A stretch of DNA of 64,000 nucleotides from Streptomyces sp. CBMA123 (GTDB lineage: Bacteria > Actinomycetota > Actinomycetes > Streptomycetales > Streptomycetaceae). A program made the translations under genes and the position numbers. Positions 16,851-24,280 of the stretch are shown here, piece after piece. The stretch lies in NCBI RefSeq assembly GCF_014596465.1, contig NZ_MECK01000046.1, forward strand, positions 1-64,000, written 5' to 3'. Below the pieces are notes generated by a model that was given only the letters and a program-made list of their open reading frames with translations, searched no databases and was not told the DNA's origin. Position 1 is the stretch's first letter; every line of letters starts with the position of its first letter.

Positions 16851-17203
16851 GCTATGTACTGTGCGGGCCCGGTGTGGCGGACTGGTGCATCACCGTGATT
16901 GGTGGGCGCCCCGGGGAGACGGACTACTGGACTGAATATGTCCAGGGTGACCGGCCTGAGGAGGCGGATGCCTGCCTCTTTCTGCCTGCCGGTTGGGAAC
17001 TCCTGGAATACGAATTCAAGGCGACGCCCCACGGTGCGCACTCTGAGGAGTGGGAACCGGAGCACGCAGACTACCCGCATCAGCCCGGTTATCTGTACGA
17101 CTGTCCGGCCTGTGAGGCCGAATGCAACTGCACCCGCATTCCGGGTTCGCTCGAATACACGCAGTGCGTTTTCTGTGTCGCCCTGGAGGAGATGACCCGA
17201 TGA
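16847..17203 (+). CDS. Hypothetical protein with Cys cluster
   Basis: This 118-aa protein starts at a GTG overlapping the previous stop (GTGA). The C-terminal part has a possible zinc-binding arrangement (DCPACEAECNC, then CVFC about 20 residues on). The N-terminal half is acidic and rich in Trp, Tyr and Gly. Family unknown. Confidence 0.6.
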   Translation: MSYVLCGPGVADWCITVIGGRPGETDYWTEYVQGDRPEEADACLFLPAGWELLEYEFKATPHGAHSEEWEPEHADYPHQPGYLYDCPACEAECNCTRIPGSLEYTQCVFCVALEEMTR

Positions 17204-17409
17204 TTGAACACGTCTACACAGGGTGGGCTGTCACCCTCACTAACGGCAACGTCGTGAACTTTACCGACCAAAAGCGAGCGTTGATCTACTTCGGGGACAA
17301 TGACACAAGGGAAATGAAAATAAAAAAGCAAGCCATTGCTTGCGGGATGTTCACGCGAGGATTCTGCGGACACTGCTCCCAGGGTGTTCCCACTCGGATG
17401 GTGAAGTGA
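17200..17409 (+). CDS. Small hypothetical protein
   Basis: This 69-aa protein is coupled at both ends (ATGA at 17200-17203 and TGATG at 17407-17411). A C-terminal CGHC is the only motif. Codon use is relaxed and includes an AT-rich stretch encoding EMKIKKQA, unlike host genes. Family unknown. Confidence 0.55.
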   Translation: MIEHVYTGWAVTLTNGNVVNFTDQKRALIYFGDNDTREMKIKKQAIACGMFTRGFCGHCSQGVPTRMVK

Positions 17410-17651
17410 TGAGTTCGGAAGGGCGCTTCTTCTACTACGAACCTGCCGACTACACGGCCTGTGCCGAGCACATGGCGCGGGATCTAGAACGTTGGTTCCC
17501 GGAGACGGCAGAGACGTGCCAGGGGTGGGACTACAACTACACCGGGCCGGACATTGACCGCCTGATACCGGCCCTCACTGAGTCTGGCGAACTGCTGCCC
17601 GGACACCTCGCGCGGCTTGGCTTTGCTGGCGCGTGTGAATCGCTCCACTGA
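17409..17651 (+). CDS. Small hypothetical protein
   Basis: This 80-aa protein, rich in aromatic residues and Glu (FFYYEPADYTACAEHMARDL), has its start overlapping the upstream stop. It closes the first tightly packed run of small genes; 75 bp without a gene follow. Family unknown. Confidence 0.55.
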   Translation: MSSEGRFFYYEPADYTACAEHMARDLERWFPETAETCQGWDYNYTGPDIDRLIPALTESGELLPGHLARLGFAGACESLH

Positions 17652-17726
17652 ACCGTTTGGGTTGGGCGCGCGAAAGCGTGCCTTTCCCTGGCTGCTCAGT
17701 GCTGCCTACTCGCTCAACCGAAAGGG

Positions 17727-18032
17727 ATGACCATGCACACATTCGCCATTGAACAAGCCGACGCCCACCGATTCGGGTCTGCCGTCGCAACGCACATCCG
17801 GGCACGGGCCGACTTCCTCACGGACGACATGCATGCCCTCTGGTGGGACCTCTACGTGGCATTCCGGGACGCCAGTGGGAGCGGCACGGTAGATGTCCCC
17901 CGAGACGCTGCGCACGGCATTCCGGTGATTCTGCACGCGGAACGCTACTGGGAGGCGGAGGAAATTCGAGTGCACGTTAAAAGTGTGCTCCGGCCGCAGT
18001 GGCGTGACTTCATGAAGGGTGAGTGCCGGTGA
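17727..18032 (+). CDS. Hypothetical protein
   Basis: This 101-aa mainly helical protein has a clear RBS (GAAAGGG). The middle is Trp-rich (DDMHALWWDLYVAFRD). Its TGA overlaps the ATG of the next gene. Family unknown. Confidence 0.6.
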   Translation: MTMHTFAIEQADAHRFGSAVATHIRARADFLTDDMHALWWDLYVAFRDASGSGTVDVPRDAAHGIPVILHAERYWEAEEIRVHVKSVLRPQWRDFMKGECR

Positions 18033-18310
18033 TGGCGGAGTCCGAATCTGAAATGAACGAGAAGCGGGCTTACTGGGCGCGGGTTGCGGTGAAATTCGCG
18101 GCCCAGACTGGCCAGCACGGGGAAGCAAAAGCGCTGCACGAAGAGGACTGCTTTCGTGAGGTGGTGGGGGATCTAATCTGCGATCTCGGGCACCTTGCTG
18201 CCTCCTACGGCCACGACTTCGAAAAGGTGCTGAGGGATGGGCTCGAAGCGTTCCGCGAGGAGTGCGCCATTGCCGAATGCGAGGAAGCGGAAGAGGGTGG
18301 CAGCGAATAA
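18032..18310 (+). CDS. Hypothetical helical acidic protein
   Basis: This 92-aa protein starts at ATG 18032, coupled to the gene before; a GTG nine bases upstream is an alternative start. It is helical and ends in a Glu-rich tail (AECEEAEEGGSE). Family unknown. Confidence 0.6.
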   Translation: MAESESEMNEKRAYWARVAVKFAAQTGQHGEAKALHEEDCFREVVGDLICDLGHLAASYGHDFEKVLRDGLEAFREECAIAECEEAEEGGSE

Positions 18311-18477
18311 TGCACGGGTTGAGCTGCATTCGATGCGGCGGCACTCGACTGATATTCACCGTTCGGGCGTGGGCTGTGTGCATGACGTGCCATGCCGGAA
18401 TGGGACAGGGGGAGGCAATGAACTGCCCAGAATGGTGTGAAACATGCGAAGCATTCGTTACGGAGGATGATCGGTGA
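18310..18477 (+). CDS. Small zinc-ribbon-like protein
   Basis: This 55-aa protein contains CIRCGG near the start, CMTCHAG in the middle and CPEWCETC near the end, giving up to seven Cys. It probably folds around one or two zinc ions. The start ATG overlaps the preceding TAA (TAATG). No specific function can be assigned. Confidence 0.6.
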   Translation: MHGLSCIRCGGTRLIFTVRAWAVCMTCHAGMGQGEAMNCPEWCETCEAFVTEDDR

Positions 18478-18680
18478 TGGCGGCAAAGCACTACCGCAAG
18501 CGCGACGACGGAAAGATCGGCTGCAACACAGGGTTCAACGAGTGTGATGCTCTGGCAACTCGATGGATGGACTTCCTTCCGAATGGCGCTCTGCGCGTGA
18601 GCACGGCCTACTGCGCCGAGCACGGGGACTGGGAGCTCAAGGACTCCCAGATCAGGGAACGCAACCTCCGCCAACCGTAG
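18474..18680 (+). CDS. Small hypothetical protein
   Basis: This 68-aa protein can start at GTG 18474 or ATG 18477, overlapping the previous stop. It is basic and contains scattered Cys/His (CNTGFNEC, YCAEHGD), suggesting a small zinc-binding fold. Family unknown. Confidence 0.55.
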   Translation: MMAAKHYRKRDDGKIGCNTGFNECDALATRWMDFLPNGALRVSTAYCAEHGDWELKDSQIRERNLRQP

Positions 18681-18713
18681 GCCTCATCAGTCGTACGAGG
18701 AGAAAGAGAACCC

Positions 18714-18941
18714 GTGAGCACCTATACCCGCAATGCCGTTTCCAAGGCCATCCTTGATGCCGCCGATCTCGTCATTGAAGAACTCAACGGTGGAGAGCGT
18801 GACACCGATCTCCTGAGCGTGGTTGTGAATGCCGCGCTGACCATATTGGACGACCCAGACGCTTCATTCCGTCAGATCGTTGAAGAGTGCTACAGCATTG
18901 AGGAGGCGGAGCTTCGTAGCTGGTGGACCAACTGGGCGTAA
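18714..18941 (+). CDS. Small acidic hypothetical protein
   Basis: This 75-aa protein starts at a GTG after a strong RBS (GAGGAGAAAG). It is helical and acidic. The next gene downstream encodes ArdA, so it may share that transcript. Family unknown. Confidence 0.6.
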   Translation: MSTYTRNAVSKAILDAADLVIEELNGGERDTDLLSVVVNAALTILDDPDASFRQIVEECYSIEEAELRSWWTNWA

Positions 18942-19039
18942 GCCTCCTCTAACGGACTTTGAGAGTGGTCCCGGTACTAAGTGACCGGGATTGCTTCCTT
19001 GGGCCGTCAGAACCACTCGGATACTTCGGAGAGACCAGC

Positions 19040-19573
19040 ATGCGTATCTATGTCGCCTCGCTGCTTGACTATAACGGTGGCGTACTTCACGGGCGATGGA
19101 TTGACCTAGACATCCATATGGACGTGGAGGCAGTCATGAGCGAAATTCGGGAAATGCTGAATAAGTCGCCTTGTGCTGCCCGCGAGTTTGGGGTTTCTGA
19201 GGATTGGGCCATTCATGACACGGACGACTTCCCGTCAGGTGTCGAGGTCGGCGAGTTCACCTCGATTGACCACGTTTGCCAAATCGCCGACACCGTTCGT
19301 CAGGTAGCTGACAATGAGGTGATAGAGGCAGTCATCTCGTCGACCGGGTCACATTTTGTCGAATGGGACTCGCCCGACTTCTTTCATGACAGGTGGGTCA
19401 CCAAGGTTGACAGTGTGAACGACTTCCTTTACGAGGATTTCCAGACAGCGCACGAGCTGCCGGATGAACTCATGGGATACATCGACCTGGACAAGTATCG
19501 CGTTGATGTGGAACAGGACTATGACTTTGTCAGGCTCTATGCGGGATATGGCGTCGTGCTCCGAAACGTCTGA
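19040..19573 (+). CDS. ardA: ArdA-family antirestriction protein
   Basis: This 177-aa acidic protein begins MRIYVASLLDYNGGVLHGRW, the hallmark ArdA N terminus, followed by 'EDWAIHDTDDF' and ending in the family's 'YIDLDKYRVDVEQDYDFV' region. ArdA dimers mimic bent B-form DNA and block type I restriction-modification enzymes. The start is ATG 19040; a longer in-frame reading lacks an RBS. Placement in the small-gene arm fits a role soon after DNA entry, or in the lysogen against incoming restriction systems. Confidence 0.85.
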   Translation: MRIYVASLLDYNGGVLHGRWIDLDIHMDVEAVMSEIREMLNKSPCAAREFGVSEDWAIHDTDDFPSGVEVGEFTSIDHVCQIADTVRQVADNEVIEAVISSTGSHFVEWDSPDFFHDRWVTKVDSVNDFLYEDFQTAHELPDELMGYIDLDKYRVDVEQDYDFVRLYAGYGVVLRNV

Positions 19574-19608
19574 GGGAGTGCGGGAATGCCAATGAAAGGG
19601 GAAGCTCA

Positions 19609-19833
19609 GTGAAGCCGGAAGACATTTCGCCGGACGTGAGGGTGTCCGGTAGGGACATGAATGGGGCGGAGGTCATCGGCCGAATCATCGGCGGCGCCTT
19701 GCTCCGTGTGAGTGGGGAGATGCGTGCGGCTGCGATCGTGCACACTCCGCGTGAAACCAACATCGTTGGATACCTGGTGCACCCGGGCGGCGTGTTCGTC
19801 GCCCTGATCGAAGATCTGGAGATCAGCAAGTGA
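19609..19833 (+). CDS. Small hypothetical protein
   Basis: This 74-aa protein starts at GTG 19609 after AAAGGGGAAG. Its short beta-strand pattern (VIGRIIGGALLRVSG) suggests a small SH3-like or OB-like barrel. Its end overlaps the next start (GTGA). Family unknown. Confidence 0.55.
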   Translation: MKPEDISPDVRVSGRDMNGAEVIGRIIGGALLRVSGEMRAAAIVHTPRETNIVGYLVHPGGVFVALIEDLEISK

Positions 19834-20219
19834 CCGATAGCGCCTGGACGCCTGTGACGTACACCCATGTAGCGGCCGGCCTGGGTCCGGAAACCTTCGC
19901 CCTCTCGGTGGTGGTCGAGTGGGCGAACGATGAGAGGGGCGGTTACCGGGTGTCCGTCCTGGACGGTCGCGGGGAGGTGAAGCGGTCGGCGGGGCGCCCC
20001 TACGAGAAGCTGGGCGCAGATCCTTCCCCCTATGAACTGAACGCGCTTGTCCGGCGACACTTCGCCGTCGACCACACGCGACACGGCGAAGCGTCGGATT
20101 GGTGGTCTGATTTCGCTTGCCTGGCATGGGAGTTGGCAGACCATGAAGCCATCAGGTGGTATCCGGCCTGCCACCTTGACCGGTCTGCGCGGGCGCGTAT
20201 CGAGGAGCTGGCCGCATGA
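19830..20219 (+). CDS. Hypothetical protein
   Basis: This 129-aa protein starts at GTG 19830 and its stop overlaps the ATG of the next gene (ATGA). It has an N-terminal strand-rich half and a Trp-rich helical C-terminal half (SDWWSDFACLAWELADH). No family recognised. Confidence 0.55.
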   Translation: MTDSAWTPVTYTHVAAGLGPETFALSVVVEWANDERGGYRVSVLDGRGEVKRSAGRPYEKLGADPSPYELNALVRRHFAVDHTRHGEASDWWSDFACLAWELADHEAIRWYPACHLDRSARARIEELAA

Positions 20220-20476
20220 GTGACGGTGTTCTCCTGTACTGGGCCGTTCTGTACACACAGGGCAACGAAGTGAGTGGCCTGGTGTCGGTGACGGACGGCG
20301 AACGCGCGCCCCACACGGTAAACAGCGTCCGCAGAGCGGTTGAGATCCGGCATGGCAGCGTCGACGAACTGTCTGCTGTCGGCCCGATGCTCACTCGCGA
20401 ATTGGCGGAGGACTACCTTCGGGCGGCCACTGCAACGCAGGCCGGTCTGAATTTCTGGTTGGAGCAGGCAAGTTGA
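20216..20476 (+). CDS. Small hypothetical protein
   Basis: This 86-aa protein is coupled to the gene before it. The stop codon lies inside a degenerate stoperator-like sequence (GTTGACCTGACGT, 20472-20484) and a hairpin follows. Family unknown. Confidence 0.55.
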   Translation: MSDGVLLYWAVLYTQGNEVSGLVSVTDGERAPHTVNSVRRAVEIRHGSVDELSAVGPMLTRELAEDYLRAATATQAGLNFWLEQAS

Positions 20477-20494
20477 CCTGACGTTCTTTGATGG

Positions 20495-20516
20495 GGGGCA
20501 CCCGCAGTGGTGCCCC
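20495..20516 (+). terminator. Hairpin within the small-gene arm
   Basis: GGGGCAC and GTGCCCC form a 7-bp stem with an 8-nt loop followed by TTGTC, 18 bp after the gene end. Confidence 0.6.
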
Positions 20517-20554
20517 TTGTCATAGAGTGTCAGGCAATGCCGAGAGGTAGAACG

Positions 20555-21220
20555 ATGGCAATTCGCAAGATAGTTCGAACTGAGTTCGTGGCGACCTGTG
20601 ACGCACATGCCCAGAAGGGGGTGGACGACGTTCCCGGGACGTGCAAAGTGTTCATCGGCGCCAAGGGTTGGGACCTCTGCCAGGAGCACGAGGACAAGTT
20701 TGTGGGGTTCTTCGTTGAGGCCTTGGGGGAACCCTGCCGGACCGAGATGCGCGCCGTCGAAGCCTCCGAGGAGGAGGCCGCAGCGGAGCCGGGGCCAGAG
20801 GAGGATGAAGGCGCCCAGGAGGAACGGGAGGAGGCCCCCGAAGGGGGCTTCGACACCACCGGCCTGGGACTGTGGGAGGACTTCCCAGAGGACCCGTCAG
20901 AGGACGACGAGGACTTCAAGGGCACGGTCGTGGTCACGGGTAACATCCCCAGCTACAACCACTCGGACGCGCGGCGGGCGCTGGAGAACGCGGGGTACCG
21001 GGTCGTTGGGCATGTAGACGCCGACACGGTGATGATCGTGCTCGGTAAGCAGCCAGCGGCGCACAAGGTGGCCGAGGCTCGGCACCATCGGACGCCGGTC
21101 TTGGATGCGAGCCGGGCCCGGGTGTTCGCCAATTGCGTGGAGGCAGGGGAGTTCCCTGCCAACGATGAGCTTCCGGACGTTGAACTCAAGCGGGGCGCTC
21201 GGGCGCTCCTTCCGGTGTGA
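20555..21220 (+). CDS. Acidic-linker protein with BRCT-like C-terminal domain
   Basis: This 221-aa protein starts at ATG 20555, preceded by GAGAGG; an ATG at 20537 is possible but lacks an RBS. Residues 1-60 carry paired Cys/His residues. A very acidic linker (about 66-130) leads to a C-terminal domain 'GTVVVTGNIPSYNHSDARRA', 'GYRVVGHVDADTVMIVLGK' and 'HHRTPVLDA', which follows the strand-helix-strand pattern of BRCT domains such as that of bacterial DNA ligase. It precedes a DUF3987-type ATPase, so a DNA-metabolism role is likely. Confidence 0.55.
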   Translation: MAIRKIVRTEFVATCDAHAQKGVDDVPGTCKVFIGAKGWDLCQEHEDKFVGFFVEALGEPCRTEMRAVEASEEEAAAEPGPEEDEGAQEEREEAPEGGFDTTGLGLWEDFPEDPSEDDEDFKGTVVVTGNIPSYNHSDARRALENAGYRVVGHVDADTVMIVLGKQPAAHKVAEARHHRTPVLDASRARVFANCVEAGEFPANDELPDVELKRGARALLPV

Positions 21221-21233
21221 GGGGAGATAGGAC

Positions 21234-22565
21234 ATGGCTTCGGCTGACTACAGCGGGATGTTCACGGGGCGACTCAAGACCCTGGTGGACGAGTTCGCAC
21301 CTCAGATGAATTGGAGCCCGATCGGGCTTGGAGCAACCCTTCTCGCGGTCCTGTCGGCCATGGCGGACGACACCCGAGTCCAGCGCGGAGAAGGAAGCCT
21401 GGCGCTCCCGCTGCAAGTGGTGATCGTCGGCGAGTCCGGTGAAGGCAAGGGCCAGTTGTGGAGCATGGCACGCGACATTGCGCAGAACGCCGACCCGGTG
21501 TTCATGGGTAGCAATGTGATCAACAGTGTGACAGGGGGAAAGGGCCTGCTGATCGAGGTCTTCAACCGCAGCAACCATGCGCTGGTATTCGAGAGCGAAT
21601 GGCAGCGCATCCTGATGTCAGCCACCAGGAACCCCACGCTCTCCGCCAACATCCGAGACTTGGCTGACTCTGTCACCGTGGCCGGGGGCACAGGCAAGGA
21701 CCGGGTTGTCGTCGAAGACCCCCACGTGGCCTTCCTCGGGCACATTCAGCCCGAGGTCTTCGCTTCCTGCATGTCCGCCCGGGACGCGTCGGGCGGTTCG
21801 TACAACCGACAGATCTTTGTTCCCATCGAGCAGGAAAACTGGCTGTCGGAGCGGCACCGTCGACCCCCGGCGCTGACAGTGAAGGCACAGGAGTGGTTCG
21901 CGGAGGCCCTGCGTCACTCACGCCGAACGCCCTTCCTTTCGCTGACGGAAGACGCGCTGGACGCTGCGGACGAGATGGAGCGACCCATCCGGGAGCACAT
22001 CGCAAGCGTGCCCTCCTTGAAGCCTTTCGGAGCCCGAGTGATCGAGCACATCCGGCGGGTGGCGGCACTGATGTGCCTCTTCGACAAGCGGAAGGAGGTG
22101 ACCAGCACTGACCTTCAAGCGGCCCGCGCCTTCGTTGAGTACTCGTTCACAGCGGTTGAGCAGTTCGCAAGTCTGGCGGCGAACGGACGGGGAGTGAAGA
22201 CCCTGCCGGACTACATCAGGGAGCACCTGGTCCGCCTTGGCGGAAAGGCCCAGCACTCCAAGCTGGTGCGTGCGCTGGGCGCGCGGGCCAGTGCCGTCAG
22301 TGTCCGCGCGGCCGTCAAGGAGATGGACGACATCGAAGTGTTCTGGGACGAATCCGGAGCGCTCGGACGGACGGCGGAGATGTACCGGTTCCGTGCCACC
22401 GACCAGGACGACATGGAGGACTTGGGCGACGACGTCGACCAGGCCGACGAGGAGACGGCGCAGGTGATCCCCCTGCCCGAGGCGAGGAAGCAGGGCCGAC
22501 CGGCCGCAGCGGCCTTCGAGGAGAAGCCGGCCGAAGTCGGCAACCCGCTCCAGGCGCTCCTGTAG
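21234..22565 (+). CDS. DUF3987/YfjI-like P-loop ATPase
   Basis: This 443-aa protein has a Walker A-like loop VIVGESGEGKGQLW (near 65), then 'GSNVINSVTGGKGLL', 'VFESEWQRIL' and 'FLGHIQPEVF', the layout of DUF3987 helicase/primase-associated ATPases of phages and integrative elements. The P-loop has Gln after the GKG, where Ser or Thr is normal, so hydrolysis may be altered. A winged-helix-like region and an acidic Ala-rich tail follow. It could assist replication or act as a lysogen-expressed ATPase; it lies far from the main replication operon. Confidence 0.65.
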   Translation: MASADYSGMFTGRLKTLVDEFAPQMNWSPIGLGATLLAVLSAMADDTRVQRGEGSLALPLQVVIVGESGEGKGQLWSMARDIAQNADPVFMGSNVINSVTGGKGLLIEVFNRSNHALVFESEWQRILMSATRNPTLSANIRDLADSVTVAGGTGKDRVVVEDPHVAFLGHIQPEVFASCMSARDASGGSYNRQIFVPIEQENWLSERHRRPPALTVKAQEWFAEALRHSRRTPFLSLTEDALDAADEMERPIREHIASVPSLKPFGARVIEHIRRVAALMCLFDKRKEVTSTDLQAARAFVEYSFTAVEQFASLAANGRGVKTLPDYIREHLVRLGGKAQHSKLVRALGARASAVSVRAAVKEMDDIEVFWDESGALGRTAEMYRFRATDQDDMEDLGDDVDQADEETAQVIPLPEARKQGRPAAAAFEEKPAEVGNPLQALL

Positions 22566-22620
22566 GGGTCGACCACGTAGACCGACAGTGCGCGGCGGAG
22601 CTGCGCGACGAAGACGAAGA

Positions 22621-22651
22621 AGAGCGGGCCTGGCTGGTGCGGGCCCGCTCT
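22621..22651 (+). terminator. Hairpin after the DUF3987 gene
   Basis: AGAGCGGGCC and GGCCCGCTCT form a 10-bp stem with an 11-nt loop, followed by CTCGTTTGT. Confidence 0.7.
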
Positions 22652-22674
22652 CTCGTTTGTGGAGAGGAAGAGAA

Positions 22675-23493
22675 GTGACCGAAAGCCGGGCCACGAAGCA
22701 CGTAATGCGGAACCTTCAGACCAGCGACGTCGACAGTGGAGACCCCTGGGGGCAGGTCGCTTCGCACTTTGGGACGACGCTCGACAGCTTCACCAGGAGT
22801 GCGAAGCAATGGCTCAGAGACAAGTCGGCACTTTCCACTAAAACCATCGAGAACGCGGACTACGAGGTTGCGTACCTCTGGTTCATTCACGGAAAGCACA
22901 AGGGAGAAGAAATGGGTAACGTCCAGGTTCGGACTGGGAAGCGACTGTGGGAGTACTTCGAGGGTACGGGGTTGTTTCAGGAAGGCGGAGAGGAAGACCC
23001 TGAAATCTATGCGGAGCTCATGGCGCTCCGTCCGTATGGCGGTGGTCGCTGGGGGACCGTCAGCCAGGGCACCCTGGGGTGGATGCTCGACTTCGCCGAG
23101 TCTTTCGCGGATGTCGCTGAGGATCGGTACGACAGCAAGGCCGCGGGAGACTTCCTGTCCAAGCACAGCGGCCTCTACACAGGCCAGTTCACGGCGGCGG
23201 GTCAGCTGGCCGGCGCCAAGGCATCCAGGGAAGAGGAGAGCCCCGTAGAGGCTGACGTCCCCTTGGAACCGGCGCTCGGGATCGAGCCGGGTACTGAGGG
23301 GGTCGATCACCGTTTGGACAGCGAGACCCCGGTGGGGTCTGCTGACGGCAAGACGGAGTCGAAGAGGCAGGTGCCGGAGGAGTCTTCCCACGGCAAGCCG
23401 ATCTACCACGTGAAGACGGGGAAGCTTGTGGGGTGGTGGACTCCCAAAGCCTTCGTTTCGGTGGAGAGCGTCAGTGAAGAATCCGAGGACTGA
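22675..23493 (+). CDS. Hypothetical protein
   Basis: This 272-aa protein starts at GTG 22675 after GAGAGGAAGAGA, just beyond a hairpin. The N-terminal 190 residues are helical and Trp-rich (KQWLRDKSAL, 'AYLWFIHGKHKGEEMG'), followed by an acidic low-complexity region and a short C-terminal block IYHVKTGKLVGWWTPKAF. No family recognised. It is separated by hairpins on both sides, so it may be its own unit, possibly a lysogen-expressed cargo gene. Confidence 0.6.
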   Translation: MTESRATKHVMRNLQTSDVDSGDPWGQVASHFGTTLDSFTRSAKQWLRDKSALSTKTIENADYEVAYLWFIHGKHKGEEMGNVQVRTGKRLWEYFEGTGLFQEGGEEDPEIYAELMALRPYGGGRWGTVSQGTLGWMLDFAESFADVAEDRYDSKAAGDFLSKHSGLYTGQFTAAGQLAGAKASREEESPVEADVPLEPALGIEPGTEGVDHRLDSETPVGSADGKTESKRQVPEESSHGKPIYHVKTGKLVGWWTPKAFVSVESVSEESED

Positions 23494-23513
23494 TCAGCCC
23501 ATAGCAGCGGGTT

Positions 23514-23535
23514 AGGCCGCCCTTCGGGGCGGCCT
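23514..23535 (+). terminator. Terminator hairpin
   Basis: AGGCCGCCC / GGGCGGCCT 9-bp stem with a short TTCG-like loop, followed by TCC, 20 bp after the stop. Confidence 0.75.
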
Positions 23536-23604
23536 TCCTGTTGGTAGCTCCTGGTAAGGTCCCCGGTTGGTTCTGGAACGAAGTGAAACCAACCGGGAGA
23601 GGCA

Positions 23605-23874
23605 ATGGCATTCGGGCAGATCAAGCAGGCGAAGGCGAAGGGGCGGCACGGGGAAGCGGCCAAGGCTGCCCGCGAGGCTGGCCAAATGGTGTTCGCCTAC
23701 AAGGTTATTGAGGAGATCGGCCAGATCGGCTACTCGGGTCCGATCGGCGTCCTCGACCGAGCCATAGAGGCCATCGAAGAGCACGGTTGGAGGCTGGAGC
23801 ACGTGCAGACCGAGAAGGTTGAGAAGCTGACCGGTGACCGGCGTATGTTCTACCTGATCTTCCGCCGCTCGTAG
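23605..23874 (+). CDS. Small hypothetical protein
   Basis: This 89-aa protein has a basic helical N terminus (FGQIKQAKAKGRHGEAAKAA) and a C-terminal alpha/beta part ending RRMFYLIFRRS. It sits alone between two hairpins, last plus-strand gene before the structural module. Similar short proteins are common in actinomycete chromosomes, suggesting a host-derived or lysogen-expressed gene; function unknown. Confidence 0.6.
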   Translation: MAFGQIKQAKAKGRHGEAAKAAREAGQMVFAYKVIEEIGQIGYSGPIGVLDRAIEAIEEHGWRLEHVQTEKVEKLTGDRRMFYLIFRRS

Positions 23875-23894
23875 TAAGCCGGAATGCAAGAAAG

Positions 23895-23931
23895 GCCCCC
23901 AGGCATCCCGGAGTTGGGATTACCTGGGGGC
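23895..23931. terminator. Bidirectional terminator between the small-gene arm and the structural arm
   Basis: GCCCCCAGG / CCTGGGGGC with a nested ATCCC/GGGAT stem lies in the gap where the plus-strand arm and minus-strand lysis genes converge. Confidence 0.8.
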
Positions 23932-23940
23932 TCTCTGCGT

Positions 23941-24240
23941 TTAGACCATGGGTCCGAACGCGCTCTCTTCTGCGCTCCCCGGCTGCTCGGCCGGGGACGT
24001 CCTGTTGCTCACCTGCTCGGAGGGCAGGTTCTCCACGCCGGCCTTCCGGACGGCGCGGGTATGGGCCTGGTGGACCAGCTCGCCACCGAGCAGCGAGATG
24101 ACCAGCATCACCAGGGAAACGATCTTGTCCTGAACGTCCGGGCTGACCCAGTTCGTGAACAGCGCCAGCACCGCCACCAAGGCGGCCTGGACGCGAGCCG
24201 AGTTGGCCAGCAGGAACGAGACGACACCCTTCACGACCAA
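23941..24240 (-). CDS. Holin-like protein
   Basis: This 99-aa protein has two membrane helices (about 8-28 and 37-55) separated by a short turn (NWVSPDVQDK), then a hydrophilic tail, the usual small-holin layout. It follows the endolysin gene at the 3' end of the late operon. A holin opens the cytoplasmic membrane so that the endolysin reaches the wall. Confidence 0.7.
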   Translation of the reverse strand: MVVKGVVSFLLANSARVQAALVAVLALFTNWVSPDVQDKIVSLVMLVISLLGGELVHQAHTRAVRKAGVENLPSEQVSNRTSPAEQPGSAEESAFGPMV

Positions 24241-24247
24241 CCCCTTC

Positions 24248-24267
24248 CTTCAATCTCGCAATCCGTC
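24248..24267 (+). repeat. Dispersed 20-bp phage repeat, copy 3
   Basis: CTTCAATCTCGCAATCCGTC, placed 8 bp upstream of the holin start and overlapping its RBS region when read on the minus strand. Confidence 0.5.
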
Positions 24268-24280
24268 ATTGCGGTCGCGG

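Noticed and set aside
20472-20484. GTTGACCTGACGT as a fifteenth stoperator
   Set aside because: Only the first nine bases fit; the GCGGA end is missing. It contains a stop codon like true sites, so it may be a decayed copy, but it was not counted.
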